64,000 nt of DNA from Nageia nagi. Taxonomy: Eukaryota > Pinophyta. Both the position numbers and the translations under genes were made by a program. The notes beneath the pieces were generated by a model. The model made no database searches. It had not been told where the DNA came from and saw only the letters and a program-made list of their open reading frames with translations. The stretch's first letter is position 1. Each line of letters begins with the position of its first letter. Location: the NCBI GenBank assembly GCA_050084985.1, contig JBITNC010000001.1, positions 79,422,001-79,486,000 on the forward strand, in the 5' to 3' direction. Shown in pieces: positions 36,361 through 48,100 of this stretch.

Positions 36361-37850
36361 TCAAGCTAGTTTTGCTGTGATGCTCTACTCCATGTCTTGT
36401 ATTTTTTCATCTGATTGGATTGTTGGCTCTACTTCTACTAATCACCTATGCTTTGAAAAAGATAAGTTTGAAAATTTTCATAAGTATAGGAAAGATGTGG
36501 TTGTGATAGGTGATAACACTACCTTTGAAGTCCAAGGAATTAGAAGTTTGTTGATTCACGAGAAGGTTCTTAATAATGTGCTCTAATTCCTAAGTTTAAG
36601 ATGAACCTTCTCTCTGTGATCCAAGTTGATAGATAAAGGTACTCATTTGAGTTCAATTCTCAATCTTGGTGCATTAAGAAAGGACTTGCCACGTTGGTTA
36701 AAGAATCAATGAAAGATAATCTCTACATTATTGATCAAGTTCCATCAAAGATGTGTCTTACTACAAGTGTGTGTTCTAAAGGCAATCTTTGGCACCAACA
36801 TTTAGGGCACCTTAACCATAAAAGTATTCAAGTCATGAAAGACTAAGAACTTGTGGAAGGTTTTCTTCAATTTCTCCTTCAGTTGGTCTATGCAAGAAAT
36901 GCATTCTTAGCAAGATGCATAGATAAAGGTTTGAAAAAGATAAGGAAACAAAGCATCTCAACCTCTTCAACTTGTGCATTTAAATTTGATGGGTCCATTT
37001 CAGCTTAAACCACTTGAAGGAGCATCTTACGTCTTGACCTTCATTGATGACTTTAGTAGAATGACCTTTGGGTATTTACTTGAGCACAAGGATCAAACCT
37101 TTGAGAGTTTTAAGGTTTTTAAAGCCTTTGATGAAAATCAAATTAACCTTAAAATAAAGTTGTTGAGATTAGATAATTGAGAAGAATATAATAGCAATGA
37201 GTTCAATGACTATTGTGCTAAGTATGGAATCAAGAGGTAGTTTACGATTCTTCACACTGCTCAGTAGAATGGTGTTACCGAAAAAAAATAGAATAATTAT
37301 GAAAATAGCTAGATGCATGTTGGGTAATCTTTCTAGTTTCTTATGGGGTGAAGCTGTGAGCACTACTATTTACACCTTGAATAGGTGTCCCATAAAAGCC
37401 ATTCAGGGTAAAACTCTTTTTGAGACATGGTCAGTAAGAAAACCTAACATTTCTCACCTTAGGGTGTTTGGTTGTGAAGCATTCTCCTACATTATTTCTG
37501 AGAAAAGGAAAAAATTAGATAAAAGAGTTGAAAAATGCATCTTTGTGGGTTATAACAGTTAGCATAGAGGCTATAGGCTCTAATCTCCATCTTACAAAGC
37601 TATGTTTATTTCAAGGGATGTAATGTTCAATGAACTTCTTGAAGGATCTACTTTTAATGAGGATGTTGATGATCCAAAAGACTCATCAGTTGCTCCTAGC
37701 TGATTAGATATTGATGTAGACAAGTTACCTCAAGAATAAAATTCTCCAACACAAAGGGTAACAAGGAGCATGACTTGAATAAATCCTTATTTTCTAAGAT
37801 TGACAACAAGCATGAGCCTTAAATCTTCAAAGAAGCCTCTAAGCACGAGT
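36361..37850 (+). pseudogene. Protease and integrase of Copia-2, degraded
   Basis: The protease (36,377-36,586) reads D-W-I-V-G-S-T-S-T-N-H-L-C where the catalytic D-S-G should be, so the Asp is lost. The integrase keeps the H-Q-H-L-G-H zinc site and the Y-V-L-T-F-I-D-D-F-S-R-M-T-F block. The D-N-G-G-E-Y block, however, has a stop, and frameshifts follow near 37,190 and 37,280. Confidence 0.85.
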
Positions 37851-38510
37851 GCTGGATGGAAGCCATGAAAGTGGAGTATGAGGCGCTTATGAAAAATGAA
37901 GCATGGGATTTGGTTCCCTATTCCAATGAGAAGAATATGATTAGCAATTAATGGATCTTCAAGGTCAAGTTCAATTCTGTTGAGGATATTGAAAAATACA
38001 AGGCAAGGTTAGTAGCCAAAGGTTTTACTCAGAAATACAATGTAATTATGAGGAAACCTTTGCTCCTATGGTAAATATGCCTACTATGAGAATTATCCTT
38101 GCTCTTTCTGCAGCTCAAGGATGGACAGTTTTTCAACTTGTCGTCAAGAGTGCTATTTCTCAATGGTGACTTAGATGTGGAAATCTTCATGAATCAATTA
38201 AAAGGGTTCATTGTGGAAGATAAGTCCTTTGTGTGCAAGCTAAAGAAGTCATTATATGGACTTAAGCAAGCACCTAGATCTTGGTAAAGAAGATTTTAAG
38301 GTATTTTATAGATATTGGTTTCTCCAAGTGTTTTTCTGACTCCGATCTATATGTTCTCAATCAGAGAAAAGACGTGGTCTTGATTCTCTTTTATGTGGAT
38401 GATCTTCTGATAACTAGGAACAATGTAGAAATCATTCAAGAGTGCATATCCAAACATAAGGCAACATTTGAAATGATTGATCTTGGTCTTTTGCACTACT
38501 ATCTTGGAAT
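37851..38510 (+). pseudogene. RT of Copia-2, truncated
   Basis: RT blocks K-A-R-L-V-A-K-G-F-T-Q and Y-V-D-D-L-L-I-T are recognisable; the catalytic box is intact. The frame breaks near 38,040, 38,150 and 38,285. It stops at the deletion junction after H-Y-Y-L-G-M, so the end of RT and all of RNase H are absent. Confidence 0.85.
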
Positions 38511-38773
38511 GCTCCCTCTTTGATCATACACCAATTTGAAAAGTAAAGTTATGCTATAGGATAGTGCTTAGGAGTTGAGATTAGGAGGATTGTAAGAGAG
38601 TTGTATTTGTGATTGAAGTAAATATCTAGTTAGTGGATGTACTCCTAGTTGGAGGAACCACTTACATCTTGTGTTACATTGTCAGATTGCTTTGTGAGTT
38701 TGTTAGTTATGTTTGTGAGCTTTCATGTGATCTTTGGGAGTTTAGAGTTGTTCATGTTATAGTTCAACTCTCA
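38511..38773 (+). repeat. Truncated 3' LTR of Copia-2
   Basis: Matches 5' LTR positions from about 32,473 to its end, including the GGAGTTGAGATTAGGAGG and GGAGGAACCACTTA blocks. The first ~233 bp of the LTR, the polypurine tract, the RNase H and the end of RT are missing. Confidence 0.9.
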
Positions 38774-38778
38774 CACAT

Positions 38779-38870
38779 AAGATTGTCAATTTCAAAAAGA
38801 AACTCATGATTGCAAAATTAAGAACTAATTCACATGAATTCCATAATGAAACTAGTATATGGTGCTTGTC
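38779..38870 (+). pseudogene. LINE remnant, 3' part (continues from 32,239)
   Basis: Joining 32,239 to 38,779 (one copy of CACAT kept) gives an uninterrupted frame through Y-P-H-K-I-V-N-F-K-K-K-L-M-I-A-K-L-R-T-N-S-H-E-F-H. The K-L-R-T-N-S-H-E block is typical of the C-terminal region of plant LINE ORF2. Downstream similarity fades. Confidence 0.85.
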
Positions 38871-40000
38871 TATCAACATCATTCTTCTCTCAATATTCAT
38901 TATTCCATGGTAATACTATCAATATCTCTTCTACTTGCATATATATTTTGCTCACTTCCATAATTTACCCATGATGTAACTTGGATATAATTTCCCATTC
39001 ATGCCTAATTGTGTTCTATTGAATTGCATGAACATCATCATCTTCTCAATCATTGTGATGCTTTATATTATTGAGATTGTTTATTCTCTCTATGTGCCAA
39101 GGATTATATTTGAAATTCTACCAAAATTCTATGATTGTATTATCATCTAACCCAATATCTCTTTCTATATTTCTAAAAAGTTTAAGTAATAACTTCGATT
39201 AACAAAACTCAACAAAATTTTCTAATTATCTTCTTGGATTCATGCTAATCATGAAAATACCCTCACAACAACTACATTTTTTCTAACATTCCATTTCGAG
39301 TCGCTTTTTTGCTTAGGATTATATGTCCATGATCTAGTTGCATCAATAAGCATAACACTTTTCTTGTTCATCACTTTATTCTACTTCCTTGAAAACTTTG
39401 CATCCAACATTAGAGGAACAAAAACTTTACTACATTCAACCAACGGAAGCTCCAATAATATAGGACATGTTTCTTGTGCTCCTATATCTCTCAGTAATTG
39501 TTTATTTTAGAAGATGTTTGTATGCTTTTGTTGAATCATTAACTATAAACCATTGATATCAACTATGGCAACATGCATGTTGATATTGAAGGAAGCAAAG
39601 GCTTTTTCAACTATTACCTATATTATATTGACCTCTTTGGAAAGTAGTCATTAAGGAAAATATTAGAAGCAACAATACCTTTTTTATTTCCTTACCAATA
39701 TTACAAGAGGTGTTAAAATGTGTTAATATTAACCGATGGACTTCATGTCACAAGGTTTTAATTGTGTCAATGAACAACACTATTAGCATCTCGTATTTTG
39801 AACTCAATTTTTATCTTATTACTCTTAACTACCACAAAATAGCCTTCACTAGTTTTATTGTTCCTTTCAAACAATGTATATGCAACAATTATTAAAAGGA
39901 TTCAAAACAAATATGTTGGACTAAGTATATGATTTACTTGTATCTTATGCATGATATTTACAGGCATTAGACCATGTTTCTATTCAATTTCACATCTTTG
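38870..40000 (-). pseudogene. Unidentified coding remnant
   Basis: Minus-strand translation of about 39,270-39,650 stays protein-like over more than 100 codons with only a few stops: K-A-F-A-S-F-N-I-N-M-H-V-A-I-V-D-I, then R-D-I-G-A-Q-E-T-C-P-I-L-L-E-L-P-L, then P-K-Q-K-S-D-S-K. I do not recognise the family. It could be a dead transposase or gene fragment, or a chance stretch. The rest of the interval is AT-rich with no signal. Confidence 0.3.
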
Positions 40001-40089
40001 TCATTGCAAGTCTATAAACACTCTCAACAATCCACAATCCAACTCATTCATATATATCAACACTCTCAACCATCCATCATCCATGGTCT

Positions 40090-40700
40090 ATACTATAAAA
40101 TTATAAACTAACAAACTGAGAGCATCATATGCTCCCTATAATTACCCAATAAACGTGCCTAACCCTTCGGCATGTTATAAGAGATTGGCTAAAAGTCTAA
40201 TAAATAGCTTGATTTTTGGGCCATGCATAGTAATATAGCGGAAGGCTATCCTCCAACCAAATGCATTACATATCATGGACGTTTATCATCTTTGGTTGTG
40301 TACAAAATCAACTAAAAACTGATGAAACATGCTCGAATTGGCAATGGGTGTTTGAATCTAACTTACTTTGACCATGATTTGTCCAACTTGATCGATTTTG
40401 GTTGATTTGAGGTATAAACATCCAAGATGTACAAGATAAATGCCCAAAGTATATGGCTGAATTTGGTTGGAGGATAGTCACGTCCAATAATATAACCATT
40501 CCATATAATAGCAAATTAAAATTACAGAAAAAAAGCAATTGAAATTTTTTGAAGCAATGGTACATAATATAAGAAAACTTACTATGAAAACATCATCTTA
40601 AATATTGAACAATGATCTTACCCATAGAAAATCATTAGTTGTAAAATATTACTTTTGAGCACAAAATTAAAAAGTAATTCACATGAATCACATAGTAAAA
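40090..40700 (+). pseudogene. Second LINE fragment, same family, split by a MITE
   Basis: The sequence around 40,100-40,235 and 40,495-40,560 matches the LINE at 31,930-32,160 (shared CTACCCAATAAAC-TGCCTAAC and TTGATTTTTGGGC-like blocks, then N-S-x-K-L). The part near 40,610-40,690 matches 38,785-38,850 (K-L-R-T-N-S-H-E region, here K-L-K-S-N-S-H-E). Stops are frequent. Confidence 0.7.
40236..40487. mobile_element. 252 bp MITE-like foldback element, TSD TAATATA
   Basis: Inverted repeats GGCTATCCTCCAACCAAAT (40,242-40,260) and ATTTGGTTGGAGGATAGTC (40,461-40,479) match at 18 of 19 positions, and weaker complementarity continues inward. Direct repeats TAATATA flank it (40,229-40,235 and 40,488-40,494). 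Removing element plus one repeat restores the LINE alignment. The 7-8 bp duplication would fit a hAT-type element; no transposase is present. Confidence 0.8.
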
Positions 40701-41908
40701 TAGATAATACCTAAAACACCATAAAATAAAATAAAATTATAAACTACATTCTTCTTATTTAATAAATATAATTAATACAATACACTTCATAACATCAACT
40801 ATTATAATTAATAATTCTTAAAATAAGATAAAAATTTGTAAACTATACTTCATGGCTTCAACTTTACTTTTTAATTATCTTATCTTGTATAGTTCATACA
40901 ATTTTATATGAGCATGTCTTTCAAATAAAATTTTATTACATCATATTCAATTAACCAATAAAACAATCATTATTTATTAACTAAATTTTGATGTATTTAT
41001 AAACAAACTTCTCGTAACCAAAATATCTCATTAACTAAAATTTGACACATAATTTGAATAGGTATCTAAATTAAATTCATTATGTGCTTACTAGTTAAAT
41101 TTGAATACACCTCCAATGTATTTATTATAATTAAACCATCTCACTAACAAAATTTTGACATAATATTTAGAAAGGTGTCTACATTCATTCCTTATTTAGA
41201 GTTCTTTTCAAAAGTAATGTCACATTAAGTAAACGATGAAGAGACAGTACATAAACTTAGAAGTTTTATTATTATGATTAAACCATACCCAATATCATAT
41301 CATATGTTTTTAATTCTTACTGGCTTTCTAAAGCTTTTATCTTTGCTATTGTTGATACATAATTAGAATACTATTTTGCAACCAACTTACCAAGAAAAAC
41401 ATAGAAAATAGAAAAAAAGTTCACGCAATATAGTTCGTTTCTCATATTATTGTTCAACTGAACACATATAATAGTGTCCTAAACTGATTTAGCTATAATA
41501 AACAAAAGAGTAATCGCAATGTCAAGGTTCGTTGAACTTAACAACAAAATTGATCCGCCACAATAACATTTGGTGGCATAGATTGTATTCAAGACAAGGC
41601 CATACCCAAAATATTTACTGTGGTCAACTTCCGCATTTTCAACTCATGTTTTTCATCATGAAGTTTGTGGGCAACATAGTTTGTGAATGCATCACATTTA
41701 CAGTCAATGGGACCTTTATGGTTTCCCATGAGCCTTAAGAATGAAGAATCCAATTTTATCACCGTATATGTTACATAATATTCTACATCTTCCAAATGGT
41801 ATGCAGGATAATATTGACACCAATGACAATAATTACAGTACCACTTTAGCTAATAGAATTTCCTTACAAAACCAAAAGCTAAAACAAACCAAAAAAGATC
41901 AATATTTA
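40700..41908. other. NUP88 3' flank and 3' UTR
   Basis: AT-rich DNA downstream of the NUP88 stop. The 3' UTR should lie within the first several hundred bases left of 41,909. A minus-strand AATAAAA at 41,265-41,271 is one possible poly(A) signal. Nothing else is recognised. Confidence 0.45.
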
Positions 41909-42177
41909 CTAAGATCCTGTGCTTTCCCTCCTCCTAAGGGCTCCTTCCACAAGTTTTACCTTTCTGGTTGTATCATCAACAATTTGAGAAAGGTTTGCAA
42001 CAGCTGCTTTCAAACGTGACATTTGAGTTCCCGACACAGACAGCTTTCTTCCCCCAACTTTTTCATTTTGCGCATTATTACGTTGTGGTTGAGATATTCG
42101 CACTTGCCGTTCTAATCGTGAACTTAAACCATCAATAGTTGAATGGAGGACTTCCAAGTCTTCACTGTTTATCATAT
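41909..42177 (-). CDS. NUP88: NUP88 last exon
   Basis: 269 bp. Encodes the C-terminal helices M-I-N-S-E-D-L-E-V-L-H-S-T-I-D-G-L and L-K-A-A-V-A-N-L-S-Q-I, and ends R-R-R-E-S-T-G-S before TAG at 41,909-41,911. Confidence 0.95.
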
Positions 42178-45100
42178 CTGTTATGTACATAAATGATCAA
42201 AGAAAGGAGCCAAACAGAAACATCTTAGTACATTATACAGACATTTAAATTAAAAATTGTTTTATTTTTTTAAAACTATATTCCTTGTTTCTTACAAAAA
42301 ATCTAACATACCAATCTGAGATTTGAAATCATGCTCTGCAGCTGTAAGAGGTTTTTTCTTCACTCCTGGTAAGTTGCTAACCTTCATGAGACGCTCCTCT
42401 AGTTTATTGTTTATGCCGATAGCATTCATGATTCGCTCTCTTATGTAGTTTTCATCCTTCTCAACATTTTGCAACTTACGCTCTAATTCTTGCAAACGCA
42501 TCTGCTGGTCGTCAACAACTTTGTTTAGCCGCACACCATGATTTCTAAGTTCTACATACACCTGAAAATCAATCACAACATGTTAATAGCATGATACATT
42601 TTTTATTGTAAATGATAAAGAGAAGTTCTCTTGCTGCCTGTTACCTTGTGTGAATATTCGATATATTTCTCATGGAGTAATTTGCAATGATCATGAAGAA
42701 TAGAACGGCCTTCAATTGAGTCTGCAGTCAAACGCCGCCCTGGTGATGTAACCTATATTATATTAACCAAACCATAAAATTGATGTACAACATCAGCAAA
42801 TCATACAGAATACCACCTGCGATTTTAGAAAACAATAAATACCTAGATGTCAAATAAGAAAAATAAATGAATTAACGTTGAGTTTATCTCTGGACAAAGA
42901 GCACGTAATGTGTAGACGCCAGAAAATACAGAAATAGGTTATATTACAATCGGAAAGAGAATGGTAAGGTGCAGAGGTTTATAAACTACAGATTTTAAAT
43001 CTGACCTAGAAAAGAAACGCAGAGAGAGAAAAGCAATACAGCAATACTGAAACCTACCTGAGGAATTGGAATCTCCTTTGGTCCAAGTAGAAGTTCTCTA
43101 CTCATTATTTCAGTATTTCCTGTTTCAAAAGCTTCCAAACTCTGATCGGTTTCTTTGAAGACTTCAAGTTGAAGAGGGTATGATTCCCTATGTACCTTCA
43201 TCTCTAGTACAGCGCAATCACATGAAGAGGTAAGCGCTATGACCCATGCTTTACCAAAGGAATCTAAAAGGGCAGTAACACCAAGCAGTGGCATAGGAAT
43301 AGAATCTTCAGTAAGGCATGTCTCTAGCACTGGAAATACTGACGGGGCTTTACCAGCTGCACTTCTGTCTGATGTCACGTCAGAGAATGGAAGCCAATGC
43401 AACAGTACAGCATCTATTCCTCCTGCATGGTAGCAGTAGAGCCTCTCTGGGACTATGGGGTCAGCTAAAAGGGAAAGGGGTGCAGTTTCTAATGCAGTTA
43501 CTGGCAATGCAAAGTCCACCACAGACAGCTGCAGCAAAGGAGGTGGATCACCTGTCCATGGTTTATTTACATCTTTGTCACTCTCATAGCCATTTTGTGA
43601 ATGTACAGTATTTTCTATTGTGACCTCAGCAATCATAGCAACTGAGAGCAAGTTGCCATCCTCTATCTGTAATTGAGGTGAGCTTCCTATGTTCCAAACA
43701 GGTTGTAATTCATCTGCAAGCGCATAGACTTGCATTTGTCCATCACTCAGGCTGATAGTTAAGATACTATCTTTATGAATTAAATTGTACAGAAAACCAA
43801 CAGCACGGTGTCTATGCTTTGAATGTTCCTCGCCACCACTGTTTGAATTGCTGCCTAAAACCATGGGAAGAGGCCCCTGCAGCACAGGTGGATTGACGTT
43901 GTTAAAAAACTCAAAACATTGAGGGTTAATGAAAAATAGAAAAATAAAAATGCTTTAAACCAAAGCAGGCATTATTTCCTTTGTAGCTAATAAAGTGCAT
44001 TATGAATCGATCATTACAATAACATCTCGAAATAAACAGCAAACCCAATGATAACTAAAGATAATTTATTTCCAATATCGTTTTTTGGTCAAGGTAAAAA
44101 TAGTGTTTGAAAGGCTCATATCCTTATACAATGCAAAAGAAGACTATCCAAGTTTTGCTTACCTGGAAACCAGAAACCAACCTAGAAAAAAAAAAGATTA
44201 AAACAAGCGAAAAAACAGCATCAAAATGATACAGTTCTTGTTTCATAACTTTCAGACCAAGTTTTAACAAGAACTTTCATTTAGAGATCACTTCTCATAG
44301 ACTAGGTGGAAAAAAACTAATCAAATCCATGAGATAATACCTACAAACAAACTCCAATTATGTCTGATTTTCCTTGAATATAAATTTTACTGCGATCAAA
44401 CCTTTCCATTCCCATTTAAATTGTGGACTCCTTTTTTATTCTCTTTTTTAAGAGTACCTCAGTTTGCCAACCAATCTGCAGCACTATTTCCTTCTCTAAG
44501 AGCATGGCGTACTTCATATTCTTCAAAGGATTCTAACATCTGTAGAATGTCCTGAAGTATGCTAGTCACCTTCCAACTTGTTGGATAGTTTTTCTTTCCT
44601 ACCTTGCTGATAGGCAAATGATTCGCAAGGCTCGTAAAGAAACCAACACCTGCTTGTAAAGAAACCAACAACTAGGTGAAAGGACGTTACCCCTTCTCGC
44701 TATGAGGACTGATTACCTCAAAGATCTCTTGGATGGATATGCGAGAATAGGACTCAAAGACTGGCTAGGATGTTTGAAGCTGACACCAACTCAAATAAAA
44801 TTTGTTTGTCGAGGGCTCGAATTGTTTTGATGCCTAGACATGGGTTGTTTCTCAAATGCTATAAACAAAAAAAAGGTGAGAAAAGCCGCACAAAGAAAGT
44901 GTAAAATAAAAGAAAAGTATAGGAGGGAAAGTTGGAAATGGCTCGAGATATATGAATTCAGCCCTTTACATCAAGTTCCACTAACGAGTACATTGTCTGA
45001 ACACCAAGTTCCTCCAGATTCGTTATGAGTTCCACGCATCCACCTATCCTCTCATACTAGCCAACAACATGAATGGTCTAGAAGAAGGATATATCCTCTC

Positions 45101-48100
45101 ACACTAGCCAACAGCATGAATGGTCTAGAGGAGGAAGCAAGCATCTAAGGGAGTAAATGTGTTGATTGTGACAAGGATGACACTTTCAACAAGTGGATGA
45201 AGTTCTCATGTTGAACGTCATAGGGGAACACACTTCATACTTATACAAGTCTAGTTGCATACTATGAGCAATCATTAACTATGCATTACATTCAACACTT
45301 CGAAAGATAATCATTCTTTTACCCACCTCTCAAGAGGTTTGCAAAATGTTCCAAGCATCTAAGTAACACACAGCAATGATAACGTTACACGCCAAAGCTC
45401 ATAGTCACAAAGAAATGGAGTTGTGCAATTTAACTTAAAGATCATGCAACATTCCCAATAGACAAGCAATTGATAGGAAGAATTACTCTACTCATCTATT
45501 AGCAAATGTTCATGTCCATTATTCAAGGGGTATAAATAGTTTTTCGTGGCAACCCTAAGCATTTCCCAAACCCTAATGCTAATTTCAAGAAAATTGAAAG
45601 TGGTGCAATGAAAACTCATCACATGGCGTTACAAGATTTATTCCAGCACTTGTAGGAACAAATCTTCATCTGTAACAAGGAGATGAAGGCCGTACCAAAT
45701 TTAATAAGTCTTTGAAATCCAGATTCAAAATAAAATTGCTATAAATAAAATAAAGTAAAAATTGTTGAAACTGCAACACCACACCCTCATGCTTCTCAGG
45801 TACACTTAGACTTGTCAGCACTTGGCTTGGCACCTTCATTATTCACCTGTTGAAGATGCTTTTGTTCTTCTGCGGCCACCTTGTATTGAAGATGATATGG
45901 TCTAGGAGGTGTGCTTTCTCTTTCAAGGCTTAGACTCTTTTGGTTCTCCTCCAGTTCCTTGGCAAATCTGGTGATGTCTTTTATTCACTCTACCCTAGTG
46001 GTCTCAACTTCACCAATTTTGTTCTTCAAAGTATGGGCCTCCAAATCTTAAGGTTTCTCCGGATCTTTGTTCAAGAAGATTTTGGTGACCGAAAGTGTAT
46101 TATTGACCTTGAACACAAATTTACTCACATAGTGAGTCTCCGTGGATTCATCTTTTATTCTTTGACTAGAATCTGTGTGTAATGCTCTTATTGAAGCTCC
46201 AAGTTCAATCTTGACCTTTTGGCTTGGTGAGGTATTGTTGGTGGTCACCACCTCTTCCGGCTTGAGCTCTTTCTCTTGTGCCTTGGGGTCTGCCTCTGCC
46301 ATTCAGGTGCTTGATGTAATCATTTTAGCAAAGGGAGGAGGAAGGTTCTCTCAAGTCACCCCAAAGACTTCAGAATAATTTATTTGTTTTGATGCTTTAG
46401 TGAATTTGGCAGGAGAGAATAGTTTTGTCAAGCAAGAATGAAGATCAGCTTCCCTTTTAAAAGCATTTCTTAGGGTTTTTCATTGCCCTAATTGGTTGTG
46501 ATTGACCGAAATGGAGGCAAAATAATCTTGTTCCTCTGATCTAGCCGACCTAAGGATGTGCACCCGCTTGGAGTTCGAGATTTTGCACTTGGAAGAACAT
46601 GGAGGTTCTTGGGAGCCTTTCGGGCTAGCACATGCCAAAAAAAGACAAATTTTTGTCTTTTTGAGCCATGCGCTCAACTTGGTCCAGAATTGGGCACAAG
46701 TCTTTTTGGCTCTTCAATTCGTCTCTTTCACCCCTGCACTAACCTTCTAACTTTAAATTCTTTGTGATTTCACCTTTACCTGGACTCAACCTTGTCCAAT
46801 TTTCACCTTAAATCTTCTTGGGTCCTCCTCAAGCTAGGTGCATGCTACAAAAAGCCATGATTTTGTCTTTTTTTCGGAGCGCCAACTTTCCCAGTTGCTC
46901 CAGTTTGAGTTCATGCCAGAAAAAGTCAAAAGTTTTTCTTTTTTCTGGTGCGGCTACCTAGTTCAACTTGTTTTTTGGGCCTTTGGGTGCAAGACTTAAC
47001 CAAAATTTCTCCTTTCTTCTCAACCTAAGCTACTCCTTGGCTAGGCACATGCCACAAAAAGTCAAAATTGTCTTTTGGGAGCATGCGCCAACCCTCCTGG
47101 ACCCTAATGTGCTTGATCTCGAGCCTGAATGTTCATGCCTTAGCTATTTTTCACTTTTGAAGTCGTTTGGACCTCCTTATAAACTAGGCATATGCCAAAA
47201 AAAGGCAAGATTGTCTTTTGGAGGCATGCGTTGGGTTTTTAGGAGACCCAGTTTGACTTCTTGTTGCCCAAACTCAACTTTGGTGGCCTTTCTGGTCAGG
47301 TGCATGCCAGAAAAAGACAAGATATTGTCTTTTTTGCTCATGCATTGGCTTCCTAGTAACTTAGATTTGCTTAGCTTGGTCCCGAACTTTGCTAGAAAGA
47401 CTCCTTCCACCTGGCATATGCCAGAAAAAGTCACAAATTTGTCTTCTAAGGGCTTGCACTAGTCTCTTGGATGCGTGCCTTCAACTGATTCGGCTTCAAA
47501 CTTGTCCTAAATGGCTTCCTCCTCCAAGCGCATGCCAAAAAAAAGTCAAAAACATGACTACTGGAGGCATGCATTGGCTTTTTGGGAGCTCCTCTTTTCC
47601 TTGCCCGACTTTGAGCTTGCCTTGGGTTCCCTAATTGCACTTAATTTGAGCTTCCTATTTTCAGATTTAAGTCATTTTTGGACAATTTTAGACTTGAGGT
47701 ACTATGGCTAGGACTGGGGAAGGTGTGACACGTAGTTCTTGCTGGGTTGATGAGCAAAGTGTCTAAACAAGTGAGGCATTAGGCTTTGCACATTGAAACT
47801 TGGTGAAATGCTTGGGTCCCTTAAATTGCAAGATATTGGGTCGTGTTGTGTTAGTCACAACACAACTTAATTTAGCTTTACCTTTTAGGCAATTAATTAT
47901 ATTCAGAGTATCATTTATGTATGATATTTTGAGATAAGTAAGAAGTGAATTAAAATACCAGATCCTAATAAGAACTGCTTAAAAGCATTTTAAAATAAAT
48001 AGATTAACAAACTCGAAAGTATGAATGAGAACAAAGCTGCATTCTGACCACAAAGAAGCTGCAGTAGGTTGAAATGTGTATAAGAAGAGAGATCAGACGA

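Larger units (their letters stand above)
32240..38773 (+). mobile_element. Older Ty1/copia element (Copia-2), 3' deleted, TSD CACAT
   Basis: The 5' LTR (32,240-32,735) starts TGTTGG and is followed by a TGGTATCAGAG primer site. A 263 bp 3' LTR remnant ends at 38,773, with target duplications CACAT at 32,235-32,239 and 38,774-38,778. Leader, gag, protease, integrase and part of RT are in copia order and similar in sequence to Copia-1. A deletion joins RT at H-Y-Y-L-G-M directly to position 234 of the LTR, near 38,511. Many stops and frameshifts make it older than Copia-1. Confidence 0.93.
44579..47862 (-). mobile_element. 3.28 kb TG..CA unit with hairpin array, minus copy (probable giant solo LTR), TSD CAACT
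   Basis: On the minus strand the unit starts TGTTGTGACT and ends CCAACA, so it has TGTTG/CAACA termini. It is flanked by identical CAACT (44,574-44,578 and 47,863-47,867). Removing it and one duplication restores a continuous LINE RNase H frame, which fixes both ends. Ends and duplication are those of LTR-element insertion, yet no PBS, internal genes or second LTR are present. A solo LTR of unusual length is therefore the simplest reading. It contains a hairpin array (46,600-47,590), a ~170-codon ORF and a TATA-like CTATTTATACCCC. Confidence 0.85.

Noticed and set aside
46556-47640. Several ORFs on both strands in the hairpin arrays
   Set aside because: They follow the repeated hairpin sequence and do not match between the two units.
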